This document shows positions 45,701-58,900 of a stretch of DNA of 64,000 nucleotides, in pieces. A program made the position numbers and the translations under genes. Where the stretch lies: positions 10,689,719 through 10,753,718 of the forward strand of contig NC_064046.1 of assembly GCF_932526225.1 (NCBI RefSeq), written 5' to 3'. Source of the stretch: Nematostella vectensis (Eukaryota > Cnidaria > Anthozoa > Actiniaria > Edwardsiidae). Position 1 is the stretch's first letter, and each line of letters begins with the position of its first letter. The notes under the pieces are model-generated. The model was not told the origin of the DNA. It did no database searches and was given only the letters and a program-made list of their open reading frames with translations.

Positions 45701-48700
45701 CTTTCTCTCTCCAGTATCCTCTCTCTTTCTCTCTCCAGTATCATCTCTCTTTCTCTCTCCAGTATCATCTCTCTTTCTCTCTCCAGTAACATCTCTCTTT
45801 CTCTCTCCAGTAATATCTCTCTTTCTCTCTCCAGAATCATCTCTCTTTCTCTCTCCAGTATCATCTCTTTCTCTCTCCAGTATCATCTCTCTTTCTCTCT
45901 CCAGCATCATCTCTCTTTCTCTCTCCAGTATCATCTCTCTTTCTCTCTCCAGTATCATCTCTCTTTCTCTCTCCAGTATCATCTCTCTTTCTCTCTCCAG
46001 TAACATCTCTCTTTCTCTCTCCAGTATCATCTCTCTTTCTCTCTCCAGTATCATCTCTCTTTCTCTCTCCAGTAACATCTCTCTTTCTCTCTCCAGTATC
46101 ATCTCTCTTTCTCTCTCCATTATCATCTCTCTTTCTCTCTCCAGTAACATCTCTCTTTCTCTCTCCAGTATCATCTCTCTTTCTCTCTCCAGTATCATCT
46201 ATCTTTCTCTCTCCAGTATCATCTCTCTTTCTCTCTCCAGTATCATCTCTCTTTCTCTCTCCAGTATCATCTCTCTTTCTCTCTCCAGTAACATCTCTCT
46301 TTCTCTCTCCAGTATCATCTCTCTTTCTCTCTCCAGTATCATCTCTCTTTCTCTCTCCAGTATCATCTCTCTTTCTCTCTCCAGTAACATCTCTCTTTCT
46401 CTCTCCAGTATCATCTCTCTTTCTCTCTCCATTATCGTCTCTCTTTCTCTCTCCATTATCATCTCTCTTTCTCTCCCCAGTATCATCTCTCTTTCTCTCT
46501 CCAGTATCATCTCTCTTTCTCTCATCAGTATCATCTCTCTTTCTCTCTCCAGCATCATCTCTCTTTCTCTCTCCAGTATCCTCTCTCTTTCTCTCTCCAG
46601 TATCATCTCTCTTTCTCTCTCCAGTATCATCTCTCTTTCTCTCTCCAGTAACATCTCTCTTTCTCTCTCCAGTATCATCTCTCTTTCTCTCATCAGTATC
46701 ATCTCTCTTTCTCTCTCCAGTATCATCTCTCTTTCTCTCTCCAGTAACATCTCTCTTTCTCTCTCCAGTATCATCTCTCTTTCTCTCTCCAGTATCATCT
46801 CTCTTTCTCTCTCCAGTATCATCTCTCTTTCTCTCTCCAGTAACATCTCTCTTTCTCTCTCCAGTTCATCTCTCTTTCTCTCTCCAGTATCATCTCTCTT
46901 TCTCTCTCCAGTATCATCTCTCTTTCTCTCTCCAGTATCATCTCTCTTTCTCTCATCAGTATCATCTCTCTTTCTTTCTCCAGTATCATCTATCTTTCTC
47001 TCTCCAGTATCATCTCTCTTTCTCTCTCCAGTATCATCTCTCTTTCTCTATCCAGTATCATCTCTCTTTCTCTCTCCAGTATCATCTCTCTTTCTCTCTC
47101 CAGTAACATCTCTCTTTCTCTCTCCAGTATCATCTCTCTTTTTCTCTCCAGTATCATCTCTCTTTCTCTCTCCAGTATCATCTCTCTTTCTCTCTCCAGT
47201 ATCATCTCTCTTTCTCTCTCCAGTAACATCTCTCTTTCTCTCTCCAGTATCATCTCTCTTTCTCTCATCAGTATCATCTCTCTTTCTCTCTCCAGTATCA
47301 TCTCTCTTTCTCTCTCCAGTAACATCTCTCTTTCTCTCTCCAGTATCATCTCTCTTTCTCTCTCCAGTATCATCTCTCTTTCGCTCTCCAGTAACATCTC
47401 TCTTTCTCTCTCCAGTATCATCTCTCTTTCGCTCTCCATTATCATCTCTCTTTCTCTCTCCAGTATCATCTCTCTTTCTCTCTCCAGTATCATCTCTCTT
47501 TCTCTCTCCAGTATCATATCTCTTTCTCTCTCCAGTATAATCTCTCTTTCTCTCTCCAGTAACATCTCTCTTTCTCTCTCCAGTAACATCTCTCTTTCTC
47601 TCTCCAGTATCATCTCTCTTTCTCTCTCCAGTAACATCTCTCTTTCTCTCTCCAGTATCATCTCTTTTTCTCTCTCCAGTAACATCTCTCTTTCTCTCTC
47701 CAGTATCATCTCTCTTTCTCTCTCCAGTATCATCTCTCTTTCTCTCTCCAGTATCATCTCTCTTTCTCTCTCCAGTATCATCTCTCTTTCTCTCTCCAGT
47801 ATCATCTCTCTTTCTCTTTTCAATTATCATCTCTCTTTCTCTATCCAGTATCATCTCTCTTTCTCTCTCCAGTATCATCTCTCTTTCTCTCTCCAGTATC
47901 ATCTCTCTTTCTCTCTCCAGTATCATCTCTCTTTCTCTCTCATCAGTATCATCTCTCTTTCTCTCCAGTATCATCTCTCTTTCTCTCTCCAGTAACATCT
48001 CTCTTTCTCTCTCCAGTATCATCTCTCTTTCTCTCTCCAGTATCATCTCTCTTTCTCTCTCCAGTATCATCTCTCTTTCTCTCTCCAGTATCATCTCTCT
48101 TTCTCTCTCCAGTATCATCTCTCTTTCTCTCTCCAGTATCATCTCTCTTTCTCTCTCCCGTAACATCTATCTTTCTCTCTCCAATCTCTCTTTCTCTCCC
48201 CAGTATCATGTCTCTTTCTCTCTCCAGTATCATCTCTCTTTCTTTCTCCAGTATCATCTCTCTTTCTCTCTCCAGTAACATCTCTCTTTCTCTCTCCAGT
48301 AACATCTCTCTTTCTCTCTCCAGTATCATCTCTCTTTCTCTCTCCAGTATCATCTCTCTTTCTCTCTCCAGTATAATCTCTCTTTCTCTCCCCAGTATCA
48401 TCTCTCTTTCTCTCTCCAGTATCATCTCTCTTTCTCTCTCCAGTATCATCTCTCTTTCTCTCTCCAGTATCATCTCTCTTTCTCTCATCAGTATCATCTC
48501 TCTTTCTCTCCAGTATCATCTCTCTTTCTCTCTCCAGTATAATCTCTCTTTCTCTCCCCAGTATCATCTCTCTTTCTCTATCCAGTATCATCTCTCTTTC
48601 TCTCTCCAGTATCATCTCTCTTTCTCTCTCCAGTATCATCTCTCTTTCTCTCATCAGTATCATCTCTCTTTCTCTCCAGTATCATCTCTCTTTCTCTCTC

Positions 48701-50828
48701 CAGTAACATCTCTCTTTCTTATTTCAGTATCATCTCTCTTTCTCTCTCCAGTATCATCTCTCTTTCTCTCTCCAGTATCATCTCTCTTTCTCTCTCCAGT
48801 ATCATCTCTCTTTCTCTCTCCAGTATCATCTCTCTTTCTCTCTCCAGTATCATCTCTCTTTCTCTCTCCAGTAACATCTCTCTTTCTCTCTTCAGTATCA
48901 TCTCTTTTTCTCTCTCCAGTATCATCTCTCTTTTTCTCTTTCCAGTATCATCTCTCTTTCTCTCTCCAGTATCATCTCTCTTTCTCTCTCCAGTATCATC
49001 TCTCTTTCTCTCTCCAGTATCATCTCTCTTTCTCTCTCCAGTAACATCTCTCTTTCTCTCTCCAGTATCATCTCTCTTTCTCTCTCCAGTATCATCTCTC
49101 TTTCTCTCTCCAGTATCATCTCTCTTTCTCTCTCCAGTATCATCTCTCTTTCTCTCTCCAGTATCATCTCTCTTTCTCTCTCCAGCATCATCTCTCTTTC
49201 TCTCTTCAGTATCATCTCTTTTTCTCTCTCCAGTATCATCTCTCTTTCTCTCTCCAGTATCATCTCTCTTTCTCTCTCCAGTATCATCTCTTTTTCTCTC
49301 TCTAGTATCATCTCTCTTTCTTTCTCCAGTATCATCTCTCTTTCTCTCTTCAGTATAATCTCTCTTTCTCTCTCCAGTATCATCTCTCTTTCTCTCTCCA
49401 GTATCATCTCTCTTTCTCTCTCCAGTATCATCTCTCTTTCTCTCTCCAGTATCATCTATCTTTCTCTCTCCAGTATCATCTCTCTTTCTTTCTTCAGTAT
49501 CATCTCTCTTTCTCTCTCCAGTATCATCTCTCTTTCTCTCTCTAGTATCATCTCTCTTTCTCTCTCCAGTATCATCTCTCTTTCTCTCTCCAGTATTATC
49601 TCTCTTTCTCTCTCCAGTATCATCTCTCTTTCTCTCTCCAGTATCATCTCTCTTTCTTCCTCCAGTATCATCTCTCTTTCTCTCTCCAGTATAATCTCTC
49701 TTTCTCTCTCCAGTATCATCTCTCTTTCTCTCTCCAGTATCATCTATCTTTCTCTCTCCAGTATCATCTCTCTTTCTTTCTCCAGTATCATCTCTCTTTC
49801 TCTCTCTTGTATCATCTCTCTTTCTCTCTCCAGTATCATCTCTCTTTCTCTCTCCAGTATTATCTCTCTTTCTCTCTCCAGTATCATCTCTCTTTCTCTC
49901 TCCAGTATCATCTCTCTTTCTTCCTCCAGTATCATCTCTCTTTCTCTCTCCAGTATTATCTCTCTTTCTCTCTCCAGTATTATCTCTCTTTCTCTCTCCA
50001 GTATCATCTCTCTTTCTCTCTCCAGTATCATCTCTCTTTCTCTCTCCAGTATCATCTCTCTTTCTCTCTCCAGTATCATCTCTCTTTCTCTCATCAGTAT
50101 CATCTCTCTTTCTCTCTCCAGTATCATCTCTCTTTCTCTCTCCAGTATCATCTCTCTCTCTCTCCATTATCATCTCTCTTTCTCTTTCCAGTATCATCTC
50201 TCTTTCTCTCATCAGTATCATCTCTCTTTCTCTCTCCAGTATCATTTCTCTTTCTCTCTCCAGTATCATCTCTCTTTCTCTCTCCAGTATCGTCTCTCTT
50301 TTTAATGCCCTCCCCTCTGACTTCAAGGATCTTGAAACGGCATTTTTTTCTTCAACCAACTGTGTAATGTTTCCCACCTCGAAGAAATATTTTGTTCACA
50401 ACTGCCGCTTTTATCTCAACTTTTTTACACTTCTTTCCTTTTCTCGTTTTCAACAATTTGTCAGTGTAAATTTGTGAATATTTTTTGTGTTTTTGTCATC
50501 GTTGCATTGTCATAGCACTCCCTCAGGCCCCTTTTCTCCCTCTCGGCCCCAGTCCCCTATCATTCCTCTCTCCCTGAGCCGCTACGCAGGATAGGAACAA
50601 ATTATGTATGTTGCTTGACATATTATTACCTATTTTGTAGCGATGATCGGAGGCTACCTCGGTCTGTTCCTGGGTATGAGTCTGCTAACAGTCCTGGAGT
50701 TCTTTGATCTTCTTGTGATGAAGCTTCTCAACAGGATTTCTTCCAATAAGAAGGGTGTCAACACCGTTACAGTAGAACCGCAAGAATCACAGAATGCGTT
50801 TGCTTTTAAACAAGGACCTACGGTATAA
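36708..50828 (+). CDS. DEG/ENaC (ASIC-like) sodium channel subunit, copy 3, six exons
   Basis: Exons 36708-37505, 37944-38106, 40088-40147, 41314-41518, 43243-43334 and 50641-50828 give an intact 501-residue protein with every family motif and all thumb cysteines. Differences from copy 1 include SLE at 131-133 (as in copy 2), S122F, M141V, P344T, E392K and F468L (as in copy 4). Intron 3 is longer because a 284-bp element sits inside the hAT-like MITE, and about 75 bp of extra sequence lies near 40594-40665. Intron 5 has the largest minisatellite, about 281 units over 6.7 kb, and lacks about 190 bp before the array, a deletion shared only with copy 4. Confidence 0.9.
40509..41226. mobile_element. 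hAT-like MITE in intron 3, copy 3, interrupted by a second element
   Basis: Same ends as the 363-bp element of copies 2 and 4, but enlarged by a nested insertion (40827-41110) and about 75 bp of extra sequence. Confidence 0.6.
40827..41110. mobile_element. 284-bp TIR element without target duplication (nested)
   Basis: Starts CATATCAA and ends TTGATATG, perfect 8-bp inverted ends. The empty site in copies 1, 2 and 4 is GTGTGGC|GTTTGGC, and the insertion splits it with no duplicated base. Inside is a near-terminal hairpin ATGGGCAT-CT-ATGCCCAT (about 41042-41059). A second copy of identical length lies at 52277-52560. Confidence 0.8.
41601..42086. mobile_element. TIR element in intron 4, copy 3
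   Basis: Paralogue of 28178-28695, in the same orientation and uninterrupted. Lacks the 31-bp duplication seen in copy 2. Confidence 0.75.
43553..50287 (+). repeat. 24-bp minisatellite in intron 5, copy 3 (about 281 units)
   Basis: Largest of the four arrays. It contains a clear higher-order duplication of 862 bp: TATCGTCTCT at 45571 and 46433, and a 22-bp short unit near 45002 and 45864 (36 units minus 2 bp). Smaller repeats of about 166 bp occur near 48371 and 48537. Several units of odd length shift the frame of the by-product ORFs. Confidence 0.97.
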
Positions 50829-51309
50829 AAGGCGCGCGCGTCTGTCACGCAGGAATAAGTCACCCATGTAGTGAAGACATATTTAGCACCTAGGAATTAT
50901 AAAATGATCAGCTGTCTGCATATTGAAGTCCACGGAACAACTGAAAGCATTTTGTTTAGTTAACCTATCGCGTTTGACAGGGAAATATAAAACGCTCGCA
51001 TCGAAATTGCTTAGCCAAGCAGTTCATATTTTTAGCAGATTGACCTTTTGCTCGGGAAACTTATAGGCGCACCGCGTCCCTTTTAAGTGGTACTGGAGAA
51101 CAGAGTTTTGAGCATTTGTTTTAGTCCTGTATCCGTTAAATACATAAGGAAAGTTAAGTCTGTGTTCACACAAGGTTTACCCTAAGTAAGCTTCAGACCT
51201 AGTCGTCGGTGAAATGTGTTTTTAGTACATTTTAAGAGTTTGAGTGCAAAAATGATTATAATGCTGTCAATCATATTAATCACGTGTGTAGCTTGCCATG
51301 CGCACTAGC
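50829..51309. other. 3' flank of copy 3
   Basis: Matches the flank of copy 4 more closely than those of copies 1 and 2, including about 55 bp with AAGCTTCAGACCTAGTCGTC near 51187 that the latter lack. Presumed 3' UTR and beyond; no gene. Confidence 0.45.
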
Positions 51310-51635
51310 ACAGCTAGCAGGACAGGGCTGAAAAACGCAAGACTAGTTCCAGTACCGCGCGTGTAAACCAGCCTTTTTGTTTTGAAATGGCGGCGTTTTA
51401 CCGGCGAACTGTCAATGCTAAGAAAACTAGATCAAATCTAAGGCTAAAATTTTCTTTATGACTCCCTCATTATCAAACAAATCTGTCATCTTTTGTAGAG
51501 TATGGTTTTAATGCTGTACAGTAAGTCAAAACAGCGGCCGAAGTCAGCCTTTCGTACCTTTACTCGAACGATTCAACACTGAGATTTTCGCCAGAACACG
51601 CGCCTGCGCATACGTTATTCAGCACTGACAGCTAG
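51310..51635. mobile_element. hAT-type MITE with 8-bp target duplication (310 bp)
   Basis: ACAGCTAG occurs at 51310-51317 and 51628-51635. Copy 2's flank has the single empty site. Terminal inverted repeats are CAGGGCTGAAAAACG (left, after five extra bases) and CGTTATTCAGCACTG (right). An 8-bp duplication with CAG-type ends is the hAT signature. No coding sequence. Confidence 0.8.
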
Positions 51636-53939
51636 AAGTTATTGTGTGACAACCGTAGTCAGTAGCTACATGTAAACATTACGTAAGTCACTGTAGCCCA
51701 AGGATAACAAACCGACACGCCCATGGGGGGTAGTTTCTCGAACGCCAATTGGCTGAAGCCTTATCTAAACAGACTCGAACGCCAATTGGCTGAAGCCTTA
51801 TCTAAACAGAGCTCTCACAAACGAACTTGAAGAAACACACATGTAAAAACACTTGCAAGACAAAACACTTACAATACTTGAATAACACATATATCACATA
51901 TGAGAATGAAAAAATCTTGTAAAGACTTTGTAACAGCGATTAAGTAAAAACTGGTACCTCCCCCAGCTAAGTGGGTCATAGTCGTTCTGTTACATGTGGT
52001 TAGAGAACCAAAAATAATAGCGGTTACATCATCACGTCATTCTCGCTAGACTTTGTCGAGTACAGAACTCCATAAAAAGAAGCAAAAGAGATATGATCAA
52101 GTTCGAAATAATGTTTTAAACATCAATAGTGCAAAGACAATTAATTAATTCGACAAAGTCTAAATCTTCAATCTTTTCTGGTGCCTGAACAGATATTAGA
52201 GAAATTCTGGAGCAAAAAAGTTTTCAGGTTTCGTAATTTTTACACGCGCGCGAAAGAACAGCGCGCGATGTTTTTGCATATCAATATTTTGGTGACCTTA
52301 AAACCCGCTCGGTCAATCTCTTGGAGGCCTGGGTCTAAGTAATTTATAGGATTAGTAAGAAAAAGATTTGACCAAGCGAGCAAGTTTTGCTTAATAATTT
52401 TTGCCGCTATTCTCAAATTAACAGGAATCAGTATTTTTCACCATGTTTTCTGGAGATGGGGGAGCGGGAAAACTTAAAAGCTCTCCTAAATATGGGCATC
52501 TATGCCCATATAAGGCAATACATACGAAGGACACTATCCGTGGGGAATATGTTTGATATGAATTTTACTTTCAATTATAATTTTTGTCGTTGTTGCCGTA
52601 GAAAACTACTCCCAAGAAGCTCGCCGTTATTGCCTTGTGTATACAGAACATTATTTTCAACGTTGAAATGATCAAAGTTAATCTACAGCTCTGCCTTTTC
52701 GAGATTGACGGAGCTCTGCACTTGACCTGATCTAGTGTGAATAACGACTTGGAGCAGGCGCGCGCCTTTATACCGCAGGTCCTCACGATGTGGAATCCCT
52801 GTGTAAGCGCCTGCGTTTGTGTCAGCGGATCAGTTGAGCCACCATTTTTCATTCTGTGTAAAATTCAATATGGCGTCTAGCTAGACGTTTTCGCCACCGT
52901 GTTTCTAATGACGCTGGACAGCGTGTGCAGGGTAAACTGCATTCCCAATTACCACATAGGATTACCGCTGACTAAGCATACACGCTAACACAGGATACCT
53001 CACGGTTAATGATAGTGCAGATTATAAAAGTACCATTGCTCGTACTTTGTCATTTTCTCCGCACATTAGTTGCATTAATTATATACCGTAAATGATATAA
53101 TAAACGCCCCCTATCCATTAAATGCCCCTCCCCCTCGGACCACCAAAATTCCGGTCGTTTATTAAATAATTTACGGTAATCGGAGGCTAATAATCCATCG
53201 AGAAGACGTATCTTAAAATTAAAAAAAAATCATTATCGGAAAATCATTGCGTCATATGGTGGTACCCAGACACGTATGTGTGCATCATCACGTAGCCAGG
53301 ATCTTTTGAGGGGAGGGCGGGGGATGAGCAGTCTTAGGTATCATATGGAAAAAGGATCGATTCTTCAATAAAAAATGACCCTCTTTTTGGCGGCCAAGGG
53401 GAAGGGGGAGGGGGTGTGGGGGTGTACGCGCACCCACGCGCCTGTGTATATCATTATCGGCGCCACCAAAATGCATTCATTTTAGTATGCATATTGAAAA
53501 AAATAATAACAGATTGTTGTTAATTAAATTACCACGAGCAAGAATAAAAACAATAAAACTGTAAAATACAAAGAAAGGATCAATATCTTATTTTTGCCCC
53601 GGTACAGATAGGATGGAGAGATGAAAGTCACAGACATCATTATACGGAGAGGATTTTGAGGCTCTTAAGGCCTAGCTAAACTTGTAGCGCGCCCAAAATC
53701 TTGTAGCAGCGACAAAGAAATATTTCTCGGATAGTTAACGCGTTACAAAATTTGTCGCGCACTACATGTTTTTGGAAGTGGCCAAACAGGAAACAGTTAA
53801 TAAGAGACGCGCTCGACATGTCGCCTAGTTTATCCAGGCCTTTAAAAGGAATACACTGTGTTTTTGCGGCCAAAGAGGGGGCACCGGTTCTCTGCACTTA
53901 AGGCGCCACGCCAGAATGCACTACATCGGAAAAGTGATG
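51636..53939. other. Intergenic region between copies 3 and 4
   Basis: No gene. Contains a partial LTR-like sequence (about 51647-52033) with a 40-bp tandem duplication around CTCGAACGCCAATTGGCTGA, the 284-bp element at 52277-52560, and the small MITE at 53085-53181. Confidence 0.6.
52277..52560. mobile_element. 284-bp TIR element without target duplication (second copy)
   Basis: I count two base differences from 40827-41110, with the same CATATCAA / TTGATATG ends. The empty site downstream of copy 2 (near 33330) reads GTTTTTG|AATTTTAC and is split with no duplication. The hosts differ, so this is an independent insertion, not a product of the gene duplication. Confidence 0.8.
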
Positions 53940-53951
53940 GTTGTTATTGTT

Positions 53952-53992
<41 letters not shown>

Positions 53993-54274
53993 CGTTGTCG
54001 TTATCGTTATCGTTATCGTTATCGTTATCGTTATCGTTATCGTTATCGTTATCGTTATCGTTATCGTTATCGTTATCGTTATCGTTATCGTTATCGTTAT
54101 CGTTATCGTTATCGTTATCGTTATCGTTATCGTTATCGTTATCGTTATCGTTATCGTTATCGTTATCGTTATCGTTATCGTTATCGTTATCGTTATTGTT
54201 ATTGTTATTGTTATTGTTATTGTTATTGTTATTGTTATTGTTATTGTTATTGTTATTGTTATTGTTATTGTTAT
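53940..54274 (+). repeat. (GTT)n-(GTTATC)n-(GTTATT)n array upstream of copy 4
   Basis: Three blocks: GTT near 53952-53999, GTTATC about 54000-54195, GTTATT about 54196-54274. The middle hexamer variant is not found in the other units, so a single T-to-C change has been spread through about 32 repeats here. Confidence 0.95.
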
Positions 54275-55969
54275 CTACGTTTCACTCACAAGGAAAATAA
54301 ACCCTGGGGGACAGAAAGGAATGAACATGGTCAAAGATCGAAAAAAATCTAACTTAGGGTGGACTCTAGCGATGATGTAATCGAAATACCGTTCGGTATA
54401 CATCTCTAAGCATTATTTCGAATTTACGATCATTTCGGGGAAAATAGAAAAATATTTACACAAGATGCTTGACAATGGATCGCATTGATGGCACATGAGG
54501 GAGGGTATCACAGCTTTCGGTAGTTCTGTTTCTTAATAAAGTTCTTAAAACCTTTCTCTTATATCAATCTAGCCAAAACAAAGCATAGACAAACTTTCAA
54601 ACTCTGAAAAGGGAATTGAATTTGATTGAAATTTGAATTTTCTACAAATCTTTGAAAATTTTCCCGGCCGCGCGAAAGGAGATTGAATCGAGGGAATAAT
54701 TCCAAGTTTTGGCGAGAAAATCAGAAACAACGTATTTTCCTTAAATCCGTTAAAATTCAGAGACGGCAATACCACAAAATATTGGCGAATTGTTTTCTAT
54801 TGCAATGCTGCCCACAATGAAGCGAAGAATAATTTAAAGTCGAGAATTGTATGCGAAAAAAGAAAATATCGTTTTGTTGTAGGTTTCAAAAACAGCGCGC
54901 GCTCGTGAGAATGTCGCCATTCTTGATTGCAAATGCAGCGCGCGCGCACAATGCAAAAACAATTAAAAAAATATCTGCTTAATTTGCACATTTGTTTCCT
55001 GAAGTTAAATAGTCATTTGACTACCAGGTTGAGATATAAATATGACGGTAAAAGTTGTAACCACACAGCGTTCTTCAGCAATAACTAAGAAGAAATGAAA
55101 ACCGGGAACCGGTTTAGCGCGCGCATATGTTTTCTCGTGTAATTTGGATATAATCAAAAAGCCCAAACTGTCGCGATCTCGTACCAGAACAATGAATACA
55201 ATACACCAAAAACTGGAAATCGACTCTGCCAAATTTTTGTCTTTAATAAGACTTCTTCAGGGCAGACTGAAGAAGGTGAATCGTTACAAGCTTATTTACA
55301 TCAGAATAGTGGCGCGAGACGCAAAAACATTACAACTGACAAAAACGCGCATTTTCTAGAATAGCGCACGCTATGGATATAAAGAATTTACACATCTCTA
55401 CGTAGGTTCCTACTACAAAAAAAGTCATCACTATCTTAAAAGACCCCGCGGGTAGATAGACTCATGTAATTTGGTTGACATCTCGATCTACGTCACAAAT
55501 GACTGGACCCGGGCCTTTCAATTCACGGCCATTTTTCCAAAGGTTGACCAACATAACACAATATTACAGATTTGAGTTATTCGCGCGAACGCGTGTTTTA
55601 TAGGGTCCATACGAACCACATACCATTTGGAAGAAGAAAATAAAAAGAACTGACAAAGTCTATCAACTTTGAAAGGTTATATGGACTTTAAGCAATTTGT
55701 GGGAAAAAACGTCAAATGAAATAAGACTTATTTTGCCTTTAAATAGATGGTTATTCATTATTTGCATATAAAATGCGTTTTGGAACAAAAATTACCTTTC
55801 ATGCTGCTTTTCCTATTCGGTAAACGGAACCATGTAGAGTCTAGGCTACTCTTTGGGTTAATAAATATTTCACTATTGATACTTTAAAATGATTATGCAC
55901 ATCTTTTGTTCTTTGAAAAATGCAATTTGTAGGCATTCATAAATTAGACGCTTAGATTCGCCGTCAGTC
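54275..55969 (+). promoter_or_regulatory. Upstream region of copy 4
   Basis: Similar to the upstream regions of copies 2 and 3, with small indels. The start context is GTCATGG as in the others. Core promoter not identified. Confidence 0.35.
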
Positions 55970-58900
55970 ATGGCGGACACAAGTTGGAAAGGTTTCTTGT
56001 GCAATACTAGCTTACACGGTGCTCGCTACCTTACAGAGAATAACTTCCTCCGAAGAGCTTTCTGGTTGTTTGTGGTTTTAGCAGGGTTTGCTGGCTTTAT
56101 TTACCAGTCTTTTCTTTCGATTACTTCGTTTTACAGTTGGCCCGTATCAACTGTGATGATGACGGAATGGCACAAAGAGATGAACTTTCCAGCAGTTACA
56201 ATATGCAACTTCAACCCTATCAGCAAGTCAAGATATGCTCAAAATTATGGGAATCTTTTCAGTTTATCAACTCAAGATTCGAATAATATAATAAATGGAA
56301 TCATCTTCCTAATGTCAGCCCCTCGGGATAGTTCTCAGAAATCGAAATTTTCACAATTTCCGATAGATAACTACACACAAAGAGGGCCTATGCTAGGTAA
56401 GTCCTTGCGTTCGTACGCACATTCCATTGATGGGATGCTCTCGCTAAAATGGCTAGAACCTTGCAAATACAGCGGCAAAGAGTGTGGCAAGAATAGCTTT
56501 TCTACATTTGAACACCTTCGATATGGATCTTGCCATACGTTCAATTCGGATGGCCAGTTTGGGCTAAAAGTAGACAGTATTGGGCCAATCAGTGGATTGC
56601 AATTGCGTTTAAATGTCGAGGAGAAAGACCATGTCAGTAATTTATATGGACTTCAAGCGGGCTTCAAAGTTCTTGTTCACGACCCTCGAGAGCACCCGAT
56701 GATAGAGGAGACCGGATTTGCTTTACAGCCGGGAACGCATACATTCTGCTCAGTCAGGATGAAGAAGGTGAGAAAACTCATGAGAACAAAAGACAGCAAT
56801 GTGTACAGCACCTATCAGAACTAGATAGCCAAAATATAGGACATCGATAGCAACTTGACTCCGCCTCTGCCTTTTATAGAAGAATAGCGAGAGACAATTA
56901 CAACGAAATAAATGAAATACCATGTATAAGATAACCATTGGTACCCTAAAAACGTCCTTGTACGCTTATGAATAAGGAATTGACTGTTTGTGCACAAAAA
57001 AGCAATTTCCTTATTAGCATGGTGTCCTTATTTCAAGAAAAACACAATGTCCTTTTTTACGAAGAGTTATTATTATATTATAAGGGGTCTTGGATGCGTG
57101 ATGTAATAAATATTTTATGGAATTACACAAGAATCAAATCATTTGCATTTCTTTATTACATAGTACGTCAACCTGAAGGCACCATATCGCACCGAATGCG
57201 GAGAGAACATTACTGACTTCAACCGATACTTCAATGTGAACTATACCATGGCAATCCGTAGCAAGCAGTGTCTCCATGACTACGGAGACACTGCTTGCGG
57301 CTGCCAGCCAATCTTTGAAATCACAAGTGAGTTTATGGATTCCGGTAGCCTTACTCACTGTCTCTTACTCGGTGTCCTGAAGCCGAAGCTAGTGCGCTAG
57401 TTGAAATGGCGGCCATTCGAGACTAAGTCTTGAAGTGCCCTAGTCAGTAACATCTTGTTATTGTTTTGATTTAATAATTGAAGTCACATATGTACTAAAA
57501 TCTCGAAATAAAAGTCTAAAAATATAGTTTGGTACTTAATTTACCAGGTTCAACCGGAAATATCGCATTGGCTTACCCAAATCAGCCGATGGAAATGGAT
57601 GCTTTTTCGCACTTGGTACTTTGCTAGGATGACAAAATGGCGGATGACAGAGACTGTTCAAAGCGGCAATCGCCGTACGACGGAAACTCAACCAACAAGA
57701 GTCTAAAGAATCTACAGCGTATTGCCCCAATCACGGACGGTACCCAATTCAGGACAGTTTGCATCGAAAGACTATTTAAAATATACGAAAGCGAAAAAAA
57801 ATCTTATGTGACCTTAATTGATAGTAACTACATCTCATAATCACGTTTGCTGTAGGAATTACGTCGTTGGCGTTGTTACCAGCGAGAAAATTCAAGTTTA
57901 TTTGAAGCTGACTCAAACTTTTGTGCGCGTAGTTTGAAAGTTAACGATGCAGTGAATTTAACGCTTTACATAAACCAGTCTTTCTGGTAAATTGGAGTTA
58001 AGAAAAATACCAACTTTTTTTGGTGGGAATGAAGCACTGTGAAATACTTTTACAATAGAATAGAAGTTCTTTAATCTCGCTACTAATTAAGAAGAATGAA
58101 AGCGTTTTGAAAATTTACGAAGTGTGGAAAGTGGAAATAAGTTGTTTAAAAAGATAATGGAAATTAGTTTTTGCATTTAAAAAAACATTCTGGAGGGATT
58201 TAGGTACATAAAAGAACGTGTCAATTTATGCAATCATATGATAAAGACAACGCTCGCAAAAAATTGCAACATTATTAGCAGCTGGTAAAAATGTTACAAA
58301 TATTTAGTTCGTCAAACTTTCTAAACACAGGCTATGTAGACAGCCAAAAGTATAAATTACAGCCTTTTAAGCACGTAAGAAGTAAGTAAAGTAAGTAAAG
58401 TACAAACGCCGCTACGTTTGACAGATATTGATACAAAGCCGTCTATCTACGGCGAAAGGTCAAAACAAGATTAAGTGAGAAAAATATTTGTTGCATTTTT
58501 ATTAAGATGAATCAGTAAAACTTAATAGGATTATTGTTATATGTCAAATTTCATGATTATTTTTTTTGACGGATTCAAACGATGAATTTTTGATTTAGAG
58601 TGCGCGCAATTATCAAGTAAACAATTCCTAAAATACTCTTCGTAGATCCACATAATTAAAGATGGCTTTGTTAAATTAAATAAATTCTTATTATAATTTT
58701 AAAAGCATTTGAAATATATGGGAGAAGTTACGAAAATCGTCCATGAAGTTTGTGTCCGGAATTGGGGCCAGTTGACCGGTGTTAGAGCAAATCAGTGACA
58801 CATACTTTTCGAGCACAGCGCTCTAAACTTGAAAACATATGTATATATATATATTATAAATATTTTATTAGGTTATGGTCCAATCTTGTTTCTGGCAAAA

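Noticed and set aside
43553-50287. CRISPR-like regular repeats
   Set aside because: Units are directly adjacent with no unique spacers, and the locus is a eukaryotic intron.
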